DNA of 36,151 bases from UBA6220 sp937870835 (GTDB taxonomy: Bacteria; Patescibacteriota; Minisyncoccia; Minisyncoccales; Minisyncoccaceae): assembly GCA_035421265.1 (NCBI GenBank), contig DAOLWP010000003.1:1-36151 (forward strand). The letters are read 5' to 3'. This document shows positions 13,668 to 23,023 of this stretch, one piece after another. Made by a program: the position numbers and the translations under genes. How positions within the stretch are numbered: the stretch's first letter is position 1; each line of letters opens with the position of its first letter. Under the pieces are notes generated by a model. That model did not search any database. It was given only the letters and a program-made list of their open reading frames with translations, and had not been told where the DNA came from.

Positions 13668-15917
13668 TTAATTCTCGGTCGGCGTATGCTCTGGGGGATA
13701 TTGGCCAAATGAAGGGCGATTCCAAAATTTAGATTCTTCAGAAATTCCTGTATAATATTCTAATAGAGCTATTTTGTTGGCATAATCCTGCAATTCCTTT
13801 CTAGCCGCGTTAATAGCATATTTATCTTTGCCTTCTTCTTCTAGTAATCGTGCTTTTTTTTCTAGTTCATTTGCTTTATCTATAAATTGCTGCAGATTAG
13901 CTAAATAACGTTCTTTTAAGCGTTTTTTTCGAATATCGCTCATATTTTCTAGGTTAGTTTTCATTTCGGGAATTGTCGCCCTTCTTAATCCTTGTAGCCG
14001 AGCGTAGCTTTCTGTTTGTTTCCATTCTTTGCTTTTTGGCACAACCCTGCCAATAACCGGTGCGGCTCTTAACTTATCAGGCAACTCTTTAGCGCTCTTT
14101 TTAGTTTTTTCCCAATTTTTACGACCTTCTTCCCTATTTTCAAAACTTAAAGGACTTTTACCTTTTAAGACAGCGCCTGCGGTTCCAGCAGCTCCTCCTT
14201 TTATTTTAGAACCTACACTAGAGCCAGCGGTTTTTACGGATTGGATTTTTTTAGAGATAAAACCGGGTTCTTTTTCTACTGGTGGCTGAAGACCTCCCTG
14301 GGCTCTTTTTTCAGTAATTCCTGTATAATATTTTAACATAGCTAATTTTTTAGAATAAGCTTCTAATTCTTTTTGCGCTAGCTTTGTTGTTTCTGGGTCT
14401 CCAAGGCTTTTCGCCTCTGCTAATTTATTTTTATATTCTTGCAGTTTGGCTTCATATCGCGTTTCATTAGCCAAGAAACGTTCTTGCAAGTGTCTTTTTT
14501 GAACATCGCTCATTCCTTCTAAATTCTTTTTAAGCTCAGAAGCGCTCGCTTTATTTAATCCTTTTACTCGGCCGTAGCTTTCTGTTTGTTTCCATTCTTT
14601 GCTTTTGGGCATAACCCCACCAATAACCGGTGTTTTTCTTAAAGTATCGCCAGTTTCCTTTTTGAATTTTTTCCAATTTTTACGACCTTCTTCCCTATTT
14701 TCATAATCCAAAGGATTTTTGCCTTTTAAGATAGCGCCTCCTGTGCCTATGGCTCCTTCTTTTACCCAAGTTCCCCCTGCTTTAGCTCGGCCAGCTACAT
14801 AACCAGTGGCAGCTCCAATAGCCGCTCCTCCTGTCGCTGCCCATGTTTTACCAGCTATGCTTTTGAGTTTGGAGCCAGCTGCGCCGCCAGAATCCAAAGA
14901 CATAAATAGCCCATTTACTAAAACTAAGAAAGGCACTAAATACATTATAATTGGACCTAGTCCAACCATAGTATCTCCGCTAGGAGTAGAGAAAAAATTA
15001 GTATCAGCGGACATAGCTTGCATTAGTATATTAGAAAGCCAGATTGAAAATGAGGCCGGGATTCCTACAAAACACCATTGTAAAAATTGGTTCCACCATT
15101 CATCCCAACTCATCATACCCGGGAGAATATGCCGAGTAAAATTTCTCACTTCGTCGGGCATTACTTTTTCAGCAAAAGCAATTGGGGAAACAATAATTAA
15201 TATCCAAAGCATTACAATGCGAGCTAAAAATAAAAGCGCGAATATAAAATATACGGCTGCCGCAAAAATACAGAAAAGACACAAAACTATTAAGGTTGGC
15301 AAATCAGCCACTGATAATCCTGACATCTTTGAATTAATAAGGTCTACAAAATTTAAAGCCACTCCGCCTTTTAAGAAAAGATTCATTAACATTTGGGCTA
15401 GGTCAATTACTAAACCAGCAATTACAGGCGTGAAGTTAATAAGAGCAGCAATTAAAATAAAGTTAACTAATGTTTTTTTGGCGCGGGTTTCTTGATAGCC
15501 CATAATAATGCTTAGAGCTATTAAAACTAAGCCAAAGATAAGAATGATATTGGCAAAATTTCTTGTAAAACCCCATCCTGTCGCCACTAAGGGATTATAG
15601 CCAACATTATTGGGATTCATCTCAGTAAACTTAATAGCCAAAAAATCTCCACTAGCTACCCAATTCAAAAAATCTAAAGCTAATTGCAAAAGAAATAAAG
15701 GAATAGACATTAAGAGACCAAATATAAAACCTAAAATTCCTTTTGCCACTGTTTCTCCGATTGAAGTAATTCCGCTCCACATCTGGCCTAGAAAATCAAC
15801 CACTGCTCCGGCTTGAGCAGCAAATGGGAAAAAGATTAATATTAAAATTAATAAACTTAAAAGAGCGGAAAATTTTTTATTAGTAAAAAAAGTTTTTATT
15901 TTTTGAGAAACAATCAT
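13668..15917 (-). CDS. VirB6/TrbL-like polytopic membrane protein with duplicated tail
   Basis: 749 residues. A signal-like N-terminus (helix about 17-35, with AQAGAVV after it) is followed by a long hydrophobic part with helices near 57-80, 120-140, 150-182, 205-248, 282-300 and 322-340. These include FLARIVMLWILIIVSPIAFA. This pattern fits the VirB6/TrbL channel component of type IV secretion systems. A Gly/Ala-rich stretch (344-380) leads to a charged tail made of two copies of one module (391-536 and 578-727), each ending YYTGI[TS]E. The tail is probably cytoplasmic. The gene is divergent from the membrane-protein gene at 16018 and followed by the 168-residue gene. Confidence 0.8.
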   Translation of the reverse strand: MIVSQKIKTFFTNKKFSALLSLLILILIFFPFAAQAGAVVDFLGQMWSGITSIGETVAKGILGFIFGLLMSIPLFLLQLALDFLNWVASGDFLAIKFTEMNPNNVGYNPLVATGWGFTRNFANIILIFGLVLIALSIIMGYQETRAKKTLVNFILIAALINFTPVIAGLVIDLAQMLMNLFLKGGVALNFVDLINSKMSGLSVADLPTLIVLCLFCIFAAAVYFIFALLFLARIVMLWILIIVSPIAFAEKVMPDEVRNFTRHILPGMMSWDEWWNQFLQWCFVGIPASFSIWLSNILMQAMSADTNFFSTPSGDTMVGLGPIIMYLVPFLVLVNGLFMSLDSGGAAGSKLKSIAGKTWAATGGAAIGAATGYVAGRAKAGGTWVKEGAIGTGGAILKGKNPLDYENREEGRKNWKKFKKETGDTLRKTPVIGGVMPKSKEWKQTESYGRVKGLNKASASELKKNLEGMSDVQKRHLQERFLANETRYEAKLQEYKNKLAEAKSLGDPETTKLAQKELEAYSKKLAMLKYYTGITEKRAQGGLQPPVEKEPGFISKKIQSVKTAGSSVGSKIKGGAAGTAGAVLKGKSPLSFENREEGRKNWEKTKKSAKELPDKLRAAPVIGRVVPKSKEWKQTESYARLQGLRRATIPEMKTNLENMSDIRKKRLKERYLANLQQFIDKANELEKKARLLEEEGKDKYAINAARKELQDYANKIALLEYYTGISEESKFWNRPSFGQYPPEHTPTEN
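13737..14186 (-). repeat. Second copy of the tail module in the VirB6-like gene
   Basis: This copy encodes residues 578-727. It matches the first copy (14310-14747) over the blocks LKGKxPL, ENREEGRKNW, PKSKEWKQTESY, NMSD and YYTGISE. The two also share long identical DNA stretches, for example CGACCTTCTTCCCTATTTTC at about 14121 and 14683. The copies lie about 560 bp apart. Confidence 0.9.
14310..14747 (-). repeat. First copy of the tail module in the VirB6-like gene
   Basis: This copy encodes residues 391-536, about 146 residues of charged helical sequence with coiled-coil character. See the second copy (13737-14186) for the shared blocks. Confidence 0.9.
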
Positions 15918-15953
15918 ATTTTATTAGTTTTATAAAAACTCTATAAAAAATTA

Positions 15954-16012
15954 TTTACTTAAAAATTGTTCAATGTTATAATTATTATAACATTGTATAA
16001 TTTTTTTTGCAA
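15954..16012. promoter_or_regulatory. Overlapping divergent promoters in an 11-bp palindrome
   Basis: CAATGTTATAA-TTA-TTATAACATTG (15971-15995) is a perfect inverted repeat. It contains a plus-strand TATAAT (15977-15982, with TTTACT 17 bp upstream at 15954-15959). It also contains a minus-strand TATAAT (15984-15989, with TTGCAA 17 bp upstream at 16007-16012). It would drive both the VirB6-like gene and the pilin-fusion cluster. A T8 run follows at 16001-16008, so a terminator role is an alternative. Confidence 0.55.
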
Positions 16013-16017
16013 AGCAA

Positions 16018-16446
16018 ATGCTCACTGAACTTATAAAAATTATTATTCCGGTTAAAATTAAAATAAAACCAAGTCCCGAGGCAATGATATTGCTGCCCGT
16101 AGCAGTATTTTTTGATTTAAGCGGATTGTTGTTGGCTTGTATTGGATTAGATGATGGGGGGATAATGGAATTTGTAGGTTCTTTAATTTTTGGTTCGTGG
16201 ATATTGGGAACAAAAATGACCAAAAAAACCAATAATGTTTTTAGAAGAGCTCTAATTCGTTTGGGGGGCGAAACATTATTAGAACTTATTCCTTATTTTG
16301 ACGCTATATTTTTTGGCTATACTTTTTTAGTTTTGGGGACATTAACAGACACCAATCAGGCGATTCAAACTGAAGCAGAAGAAACAGAAGAAACAGAAGA
16401 AGCAGAAAAAGTTGCTTCAATAAAATTAAAAAACGCCACAAAATAA
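16018..16446 (+). CDS. Small two-helix membrane protein heading the pilin-fusion cluster
   Basis: 142 residues, not recognised. It has hydrophobic segments at about 23-42 and 47-65, and a weaker one near 92-110 (YFDAIFFGYTFLVLG). It ends in an acidic tail with runs of Glu and Thr (EETEETEEAEK). A second in-frame ATG at residue 23 is preceded by GAGG and could be the real start. It lies 43 nt upstream of the 1,243-residue pilin-fusion gene on the same strand, which suggests co-transcription from the palindromic divergent promoter. It may be a membrane part or chaperone of the surface apparatus; this is inference only. Confidence 0.7.
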   Translation: MLTELIKIIIPVKIKIKPSPEAMILLPVAVFFDLSGLLLACIGLDDGGIMEFVGSLIFGSWILGTKMTKKTNNVFRRALIRLGGETLLELIPYFDAIFFGYTFLVLGTLTDTNQAIQTEAEETEETEEAEKVASIKLKNATK

Positions 16447-16489
16447 AAAATAAAAATAAAAATTTAAAATATAATAAAATTGTGAAAAT

Positions 16490-19400
16490 ATGGGACGGAA
16501 TTATTTGAAATTATTTTTATTATTGATTGGTTTGCCAATTATTGCTTTGGGCACCGAAATTAATTATCCGGATTTGCCGGGCCTTTCTGATACAGAAGGA
16601 ATGAATTTTTTTATTTACTTATATAATCTTTTAGTTTATTGCGGGGGTATTATCGCAGTCATTGTCATTATTTATCAAGGGATTAGATTTTTAATATCTC
16701 AAGGCAATGTAGCCAAAACCTCTCTTGCTAAAGATAGGATTAAATCAGCGCTTTTGGGGCTAGTAATTTTATTTGGCTCATATTTAATTTTGCAAGCCGT
16801 GAATCCCGAGTTAACTAAAATTAATTTTGATGTAGTAATTTCAAATGTCCATAACATTGTTAATCCACGCCCTAATTTTAATCCTAAGGTAGCCTATAAA
16901 GAAATTCCTTTGGGCGCAATTATTGAATCTATTTTAATGCCAGTATCCACAACTGATGGTCAGGCCTATAATTATTCTCAGGTTATCAAACAAAATTCTA
17001 GTGTAAAAAAAACTGAAGAACTTTGTTTTTTATATGATAAAGAAACCGGTGATACTATTGACCGCAATAATGATGGCAAGATTGATGGAAAAGATGCGGT
17101 AGAAGGATTAGAGATGTCTATTTGTTTAGATAATTTATTAGCAGCGACTATCAAGAAAATAGAATTATTGAATGGCAATGGACGGGAATTATGTGGCAAT
17201 TCTTCTGCTTCTGGCCCTATTAATTTAATGAAAAAATATATTCGGGACGGCTGTAGCTGTAAGCCTTGTTCGGAATGGCCAGACATTACTTATCCCCCCT
17301 TCTTTCCAGTTACCAATCAGCCTTATTATACTGATGGGTGTTATACGACTCCTCCGCAAGACTATACTTGCCTTGATTCTAATGGCGATTCAACTTCTGG
17401 AAAAGTAACAAGGTGTGATAATAAATGCGCTTGTTGCGGAAGCCCTCGGGGCGCTGACTCGGGTTGCCAAACCACCCCGGCCAATCCCTTTTATCAAAAT
17501 AATAGCAGTAATTATGCGCCTCGCGACCCTTGCGTAAGCCGTCCTTTAATAGATTGCGCGCGACAAGAATTAAACTATCGTCTTTATGGAACTGGTTTGG
17601 GATTGGGTTTGCATTGCGATGGATTATCTATGCTTGTTAATGGAGAACATAAAACATTTGAATATGGAACAGATATTAAACCATTTATTGATGAAGATAA
17701 TAATAAATTAAGAGAAGTAGTAAACGGAGAGTCATTTCTCACCATTAAACAGATTTATAATCCAACTGATGGCGGCAGGATTGGCACTTTTAAAAAATAT
17801 TTTGAACAACGGTTTCAAGACCTTGAAAAAGCCAAGCAAGCAATGAACGATAAAAATAAAAATGTGTTATCTTTAGCTGAATTTCAAGAGCTTCAAGAAA
17901 ATAGCTCTGATGAGATTGGAGTAGATTATTTATTCCCTGATACTTATGATTCGGCTAGTTATCATACTTTTACTGCTTGTACTGCTTATAAAAATGGCGA
18001 CAAAAACAAACTTTGTCTAAAGGGAGAATTGCAAGAATTAAAAAAAGAAGGTTATGCTTTTATGCCTGGCCAACCTTATAATAATATAGAAACATTAGGA
18101 GAGGGCCGTTATACTGGGCTTACTACTGTAGATAATACTAATTATAAAAACGATGATAAGGCAGGAGGATGGCCCTTTACCGCCAAAAGACTTTGGACTA
18201 GCACTTTATCTAAAGCTAATCGCGATAGTGATGTTTATAATAGCGGGGACCCAGCTACTTTTTATGTTTTATCTAATCCAGGCGCTACTGATAAAAGTAA
18301 ATATTCTAAAGCTGCCTTAAAGGGATTAATTGATTATTCCCCTACTGATGCGCAGTGCACGCTTAAGAAAGGAGAGGTAGATGTTGAGGACCCCTTTGGC
18401 GTAAAACAAATTTATAAAGAGAGCTTAATTTCTAATATTCCCATTGGCAAATTAGCTGACAGTATTTCTAATTATGTAGATATTATAACTAAAGCCATTG
18501 ATGATATTTCAAAGGAGGTTCAAAATACTATTAATGCGGCAGACCAAATTGCCAATCAATTGCCTGAGCAATGTCAGTGTTCAAATTGCGCCAATGAGGA
18601 TATCTGCAATGTTAATGGAGTGGAAAAAATTGGCAGTATTGCTATTAGTCAAGCCACAGCCGGGTGTCCACCCGCGCCTCAAACTTGCGGTGGTTGCACA
18701 GAGTGCACTCAGCCGACTCATGAGACTTGTAATGTAAGCTGTATAACCTGCGGGACTACTCAATTATTAGATTCCGCGTATTATACTTGTATAAGAGATA
18801 AACGAGTTGTGCCATTTATGCATTATGATTTTGATACTTGGACACCAGGGACTACTGCGCCAATTTGGGCGCGTTATTGTGTGGTTACTAATAGCGCTGG
18901 TGATTATTCAAGCGAATATTTATTAAAAAACCCTAATTTAACTATTACTAGTCTCAATTATCCATGGTATGACCCGAATGAACCAAAAAAATGCGGCTGT
19001 CCAGAAAAAAATGGCTTTAAGTATATTTCTTCCGAACCCCCTCGCCCTGCTTCAAGATATCCAAGCGATTATTGTTATAAACCATTATACGGCGAATTAT
19101 ATGCCTATTCTCCTAATAAACCCACTATGCACGATGTGCCAGGAATACTTTGTTCCATCCAGCAGATTGAAGTTTGGTCATATTATGGAGTAAATTATCA
19201 AGAGTCCAATATGTGTTTATGCATTTACGATGCCAATGACCCAGATAAAAATTGTCAAAATTTAGATTGCAGCGTTAAAGAATTATTGGATGATGGTTAT
19301 GCGCCTGGAAGTGAATGCGAAGCAATAGCAGCGAAAATGCCAAAAGAATGCGTTAAAAACATCCAAGTNNNNNNNNNNNNNNNNNNNNNNNNNNNNNNNN

Positions 19401-20221
19401 NNNNNNNNNNNNNNNNNNNNNNNNNNNNNNNNNNNNNNNNNNNNNNNNNNNNNNNNNNNNNNNNNNNNTCAGGGTGGGCGGCTTATTGTATTCCTCCTAT
19501 AGCAGACAGCTCCGTTTATAACAGCTATGAAGAAAGAAATACGGGCCAAGATAGAATAAAAATTTTTAAACCATCTAATCCAATTGACCAAACCCAACCA
19601 CCCCCTGAATATAATGAAGCTGAATTCAATGTCTGTCCTTATGACACAATTAAAAAATATCAATCTCGTATTTATAAAACATTAATTCCTGCGCCTTCGG
19701 CAGCAGAAGTATTAGCTTATCAAGCTGATAGCCTTCAATCGTGCACTGACGCTGTGCCGGGTTTTATTCAGAGAATTGAAGTTTTGCGCCAAAGACTTTG
19801 GGATGTACAATATGCTAAAAATTTAAGCGCAACTGACCCGAATCGTTTTACAATGTTAGATATGTTGAATGTAGTCCGTACCCGGTTTAATGAATGCGTG
19901 CAAGGATTTGGCTTAACATATAAAGAAGCAGCTAATACTACTTATTTATTTACTTGTGAAGAAGGCATTACTGCTCAAACTTTAGGCACTTATAAAATAT
20001 ATCCTCAATTTCCGCCTTCTAATCTTTCTTTGCCCGAAACAACTACTTTAGTCCAAAATCAATGGGGGTGCTATCCATTTAATAATAATGCTTTGACCGA
20101 TGAACAAAAAAACGAATGTCGTGAAAACAAAGATAGCACTAAATGCCAGTTGATTATTAAAAATTATTTGAATGATTATTATTGTTGCTTAGGCGCTCGC
20201 CCGGGAAGCTTCAGTAAATAA
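16490..20221 (+). CDS. Giant Cys-rich secreted protein with pilin-like N-terminus (contains assembly gap)
   Basis: About 1,243 residues with 34 unknown ones where the assembly has Ns. A signal peptide (about 1-21) is followed by the mature motif EINYP and two membrane helices (about 40-70 and 86-103) separated by a basic loop. This is the arrangement of VirB2-like CPR pilins. The rest is predicted extracellular. It includes an EF-hand/dockerin-like loop DRNNDGKIDGKD (191-202), Cys clusters such as CSCKPC, CACC and CQCSNCANEDIC, and a second Cys cluster around 745-790. After the gap come a helical region and more cysteines. The function is unknown, probably surface display or adhesion. Gap length is not real, so the continuity of the frame is unproven. 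It is the first of five related tandem genes. Confidence 0.75.
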   Translation: MGRNYLKLFLLLIGLPIIALGTEINYPDLPGLSDTEGMNFFIYLYNLLVYCGGIIAVIVIIYQGIRFLISQGNVAKTSLAKDRIKSALLGLVILFGSYLILQAVNPELTKINFDVVISNVHNIVNPRPNFNPKVAYKEIPLGAIIESILMPVSTTDGQAYNYSQVIKQNSSVKKTEELCFLYDKETGDTIDRNNDGKIDGKDAVEGLEMSICLDNLLAATIKKIELLNGNGRELCGNSSASGPINLMKKYIRDGCSCKPCSEWPDITYPPFFPVTNQPYYTDGCYTTPPQDYTCLDSNGDSTSGKVTRCDNKCACCGSPRGADSGCQTTPANPFYQNNSSNYAPRDPCVSRPLIDCARQELNYRLYGTGLGLGLHCDGLSMLVNGEHKTFEYGTDIKPFIDEDNNKLREVVNGESFLTIKQIYNPTDGGRIGTFKKYFEQRFQDLEKAKQAMNDKNKNVLSLAEFQELQENSSDEIGVDYLFPDTYDSASYHTFTACTAYKNGDKNKLCLKGELQELKKEGYAFMPGQPYNNIETLGEGRYTGLTTVDNTNYKNDDKAGGWPFTAKRLWTSTLSKANRDSDVYNSGDPATFYVLSNPGATDKSKYSKAALKGLIDYSPTDAQCTLKKGEVDVEDPFGVKQIYKESLISNIPIGKLADSISNYVDIITKAIDDISKEVQNTINAADQIANQLPEQCQCSNCANEDICNVNGVEKIGSIAISQATAGCPPAPQTCGGCTECTQPTHETCNVSCITCGTTQLLDSAYYTCIRDKRVVPFMHYDFDTWTPGTTAPIWARYCVVTNSAGDYSSEYLLKNPNLTITSLNYPWYDPNEPKKCGCPEKNGFKYISSEPPRPASRYPSDYCYKPLYGELYAYSPNKPTMHDVPGILCSIQQIEVWSYYGVNYQESNMCLCIYDANDPDKNCQNLDCSVKELLDDGYAPGSECEAIAAKMPKECVKNIQXXXXXXXXXXXXXXXXXXXXXXXXXXXXXXXXXXSGWAAYCIPPIADSSVYNSYEERNTGQDRIKIFKPSNPIDQTQPPPEYNEAEFNVCPYDTIKKYQSRIYKTLIPAPSAAEVLAYQADSLQSCTDAVPGFIQRIEVLRQRLWDVQYAKNLSATDPNRFTMLDMLNVVRTRFNECVQGFGLTYKEAANTTYLFTCEEGITAQTLGTYKIYPQFPPSNLSLPETTTLVQNQWGCYPFNNNALTDEQKNECRENKDSTKCQLIIKNYLNDYYCCLGARPGSFSK
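17060..17095 (+). other. EF-hand/dockerin-like calcium loop in the giant protein
   Basis: Encodes DRNNDGKIDGKD, with D, N, D, G, I and D in the spacing of a calcium-binding DxNxDGxIxxxD loop. A single copy is seen, so calcium binding is a suggestion only. Confidence 0.45.
19369..19468. other. Assembly gap of 100 Ns
   Basis: Exactly 100 Ns, a common placeholder for a gap of unknown size. It interrupts the giant protein gene. The reading frame on both sides agrees only if the true gap length has the right remainder. Confidence 0.98.
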
Positions 20222-20223
20222 AT

Positions 20224-21639
20224 ATGTTTTATATAAACAAAATTCAAAGATTGATTTTATTAACCAGCTGTTTAATGCCCGGTTTAGTTTCAGCTGCCTT
20301 AGAAATTTCCTACCCGCAAGTTCCTTTTGCACCCTTGATTACTGGCAATAATTCAACTTTAGATTATATTAAATATTATTATTCTTTTTTAGTTGCAATT
20401 GGAACAATAGTGGCGGTGATAGTTTTAATTGGAGCAGGAATTAATTTATTTCTTTCGGGAGGAGAACCAGCTAAAATTTCTAAAGCCAAAACCCAAATTA
20501 CAGGCGCAGTTATTGGCATAGTAGTTTTATTCTCTTCATATCTTATTTTAAATTCTATAAACCAAGAAATTCCCAAAGCAGGAATTAGTTCTTTGCAGTG
20601 CGGTTCGGATTGGGACATTTGTGTAGAATATCGGAGGGGTGGTGAATTAAGATATGAAGCTGGATTAGATGATAATCCTAATCTTAATTTGGGGCCGGCT
20701 GATGAAATTACCATTAGGCAATACAAAGGATTAAAAGAAATTTGGGGGTTTCCAGCAGAAAATTTTGGAGGAACGCCTTTCCGGGTGGGTGGATATCAAA
20801 ACAATGATATAAATGATTTTAAGAATTCTTTACCGGGTTCTTTGCATATTGATAATAATGTAAAATCTATTAAAGTTTATAAAAAATTGCCTGGAATGTA
20901 TTTGTATGATGCTGCTAATTTTGGCAGTTCTGGTTGCGCTCCTCTTTACATTAAAGCAAGCGTGCCTAACTTAGAAGATAGTGAATATTATCGTTCTGAA
21001 ACTTTGGGTAATTGTAAATATAAAGATAGAATAAAATCAATTAAAATATTAAATCAACCTGGTTCTAAATTTTACGCTGTTTTGTTTGCGTGGAGCGATT
21101 ATAACAAAGCTTATGATTATACTTTTTATCCTTCTTTAACTCCCCTGCCGAGTGTAAGCCAAGTAATTTATGAAGACAAAAATAGTTTGCCAAGCCGGTT
21201 AAATGTCAATTCGGTTTTATTATTTAGAAGCTCTGAGTCTTTTTTAAACAATGTAAAAGATTCAGGCATTACTATTTACAATGTTTTAAATTGTTATGTT
21301 CCGGCCGAAGTCAATACTCCTGCCGTAGCCGGGTGCCTCCTTCCCGAAGTTGACCATAGCCATCTTTTTGAAAGTAAAAAGATTGATTCAGTTTGTCCTG
21401 AATTTATTGGCGCAGGCCAAGTTTTATCTGTGCGAGTAGCAAAACAATATGGCATTTTATTATTATCTAAAAGTATAGGAACAGAGCTTTATGAATTAGG
21501 TTATTATTTTGATATTTCCGATCCAAATGTAATTAGCGGCAATTGTATTAGCAATAATATTTTTTTTAATAAAAGAAACGAAGCAATGTTAAATAATGTT
21601 AATTTGTACATTGTGGTTCCCTATGAAGAAAAATTATAA
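20224..21639 (+). CDS. Pilin-like anchored protein with beta/gamma-crystallin-like motifs (paralogue 2)
   Basis: 471 residues. A signal peptide (about 1-24, ending VSA) is followed by the mature motif LEISYP and two membrane helices (about 48-76 and 91-112), with the basic loop GGEPAKISKAK between them, as in VirB2-like CPR pilins. DICVEY (131-136) is shared with the next two paralogues. The rest looks extracellular and beta-rich. FPAENFGG (F176 to G183) fits the aromatic-x6-Gly signature of beta/gamma-crystallin Greek keys. It is followed by KSIKVYKKLPGMYLYDAANFG, which has the Ser-Ile-Lys and LYD arrangement of the next motif. The C-terminal half is more divergent. It starts 2 nt after the giant gene, so it is co-transcribed. 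Confidence 0.75.
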   Translation: MFYINKIQRLILLTSCLMPGLVSAALEISYPQVPFAPLITGNNSTLDYIKYYYSFLVAIGTIVAVIVLIGAGINLFLSGGEPAKISKAKTQITGAVIGIVVLFSSYLILNSINQEIPKAGISSLQCGSDWDICVEYRRGGELRYEAGLDDNPNLNLGPADEITIRQYKGLKEIWGFPAENFGGTPFRVGGYQNNDINDFKNSLPGSLHIDNNVKSIKVYKKLPGMYLYDAANFGSSGCAPLYIKASVPNLEDSEYYRSETLGNCKYKDRIKSIKILNQPGSKFYAVLFAWSDYNKAYDYTFYPSLTPLPSVSQVIYEDKNSLPSRLNVNSVLLFRSSESFLNNVKDSGITIYNVLNCYVPAEVNTPAVAGCLLPEVDHSHLFESKKIDSVCPEFIGAGQVLSVRVAKQYGILLLSKSIGTELYELGYYFDISDPNVISGNCISNNIFFNKRNEAMLNNVNLYIVVPYEEKL

Positions 21640-21651
21640 TAAAATAAATAT

Positions 21652-23019
21652 ATGACAAAAATTTTACATTTCTTAAATATTTTTTTGGCAATTCTAATAT
21701 TTTTAGGGTTAATATTTATTGGACCAGCTTATGCATTTGAAATTACCTATCCTACTCTTTTTGGAATTACTATTACGAACGACACTCCCCCTACTTTGAT
21801 GATAATATATCTTTTTATGTTTTTGGTGGCTATTGGTTCGGTGATTGCTTTTATAATATTATTTTCAGCAGGACTTAAAATTATGACCGCGAGCGGAGAA
21901 CCAGCTAAAATTAGTCAAGCCAAAAACCAGATTATGGGAGCTTTTATTGGTTTGATTGTCTTATTTTGTTCCTATATGATTTTAAATACTGTAAATTCAA
22001 ATTTAACCCAAGTTCAGGTTTCAACATTTGATTGCTCGGAAGTGCCTATTTGTGTGGAATATACTACAATTGACCCAGCCACTAATCAGGCTAAAACGCG
22101 ATTGGAGATGTCTATTCCTTTAAGTAATGATAATTTAAAACTAAAATCGGGAGAAAAAATAGTTATTAAAAGATATGCTGATTTGTGGGAACTTTGGACA
22201 TTTCCAGAATCTAATTTTGGCACTCCTGTTGATTTGGATCCTGCTTATCGCGCCCCCTCCCTTAATATTGACCCTAATAATCCAACTATAGTAACGGACT
22301 TAACAATTGATTCAAGCGTTAAATCATATAAGCTTATCCCTAAAGCAGAAGGCATTTATTTATATGATAGAGAGGATTATAAAATTAGTAGCGGAATAGC
22401 GGCGCCATATCAACTAAATGGAGATGTGCCCGATTTTTCTCAAACGAGCCCTGAGTTTTTTCAAAAAGCTCAATCTTTTCAAGTGATTAAAAATATTAGC
22501 CAGCCGGGAACACCATCGGGAATCTTTTTCTCAGAGCCAAAATTTAGAGGATTTTGCGCCCCACTCTTTAAGAGCGTTGGCTTGTTGGGAGCAGAAAAAA
22601 TTGAACCATTAGTTCAGGTGCCTAATTTTACTGCCCCTTTTAATTTTACAAAATTAGGAGGAATAACAGCATTTGGAAATAACGTTGCTTCAGTTTTATA
22701 TTTTAAAGTAGGTTTACAAAACCCTGGAACAGTTACTTTTTATGACCGTCCTAAATGCGAAGGATCGTCGGATGTGTATAAATTTACTACCGATAATATT
22801 TATATGAAACCGGTAAGCTTAATATCAATTATTACGCCTGAGAATAAAGCAATAAAATCTATTAGGATTGATGGTCCGGCTGGCGTAATTTTAGTTGATG
22901 GAACCCGTTGCCAATATTTTACTAATAAAGATTTTACAGACGGAAATTGCATTGCGAGCTTAGAAGGAAGCGATGTCCTCAATCCAACTTATTTTGTGCT
23001 TTTACCAAATGAACACTAA
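21652..23019 (+). CDS. Pilin-like anchored protein with beta/gamma-crystallin-like motifs (paralogue 3)
   Basis: 455 residues. A signal peptide (about 1-28, ending AYA) is followed by FEITYP, two membrane helices (about 50-79 and 95-113) and the loop SGEPAKISQAK. CVEYTTIDPATNQAKT is nearly identical to the next gene. Greek-key-like motifs are FPESNFG (184-190), YLYDREDY (236-243, after SVKSYKL) and FFSEPKFRG (292-300), and a last one near IKSIRIDGPAGVILVDGTR. These repeated Ser-hydrophobic-Lys and aromatic-x6-Gly patterns are why I suggest beta/gamma-crystallin-like domains. It lies 12 nt after the previous gene and overlaps the longest possible reading of the next. It is probably displayed on the outer face of the membrane. 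Confidence 0.75.
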   Translation: MTKILHFLNIFLAILIFLGLIFIGPAYAFEITYPTLFGITITNDTPPTLMIIYLFMFLVAIGSVIAFIILFSAGLKIMTASGEPAKISQAKNQIMGAFIGLIVLFCSYMILNTVNSNLTQVQVSTFDCSEVPICVEYTTIDPATNQAKTRLEMSIPLSNDNLKLKSGEKIVIKRYADLWELWTFPESNFGTPVDLDPAYRAPSLNIDPNNPTIVTDLTIDSSVKSYKLIPKAEGIYLYDREDYKISSGIAAPYQLNGDVPDFSQTSPEFFQKAQSFQVIKNISQPGTPSGIFFSEPKFRGFCAPLFKSVGLLGAEKIEPLVQVPNFTAPFNFTKLGGITAFGNNVASVLYFKVGLQNPGTVTFYDRPKCEGSSDVYKFTTDNIYMKPVSLISIITPENKAIKSIRIDGPAGVILVDGTRCQYFTNKDFTDGNCIASLEGSDVLNPTYFVLLPNEH

Positions 23020-23023
23020 AACT

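Noticed and set aside
14806..15495. 229-codon plus-strand ORF opposite the VirB6-like gene
   Set aside because: It is the antisense shadow of a clear polytopic membrane protein. Its composition has no recognisable domain.
15951..16232. 93-codon minus-strand ORF
   Set aside because: It lies opposite the 142-residue membrane protein and runs through the divergent promoter palindrome. The plus-strand reading has the better start context and operon fit.
22973..23023. Longer start for paralogue 4
   Set aside because: It would overlap the preceding gene by 47 nt and put residues before the signal peptide.
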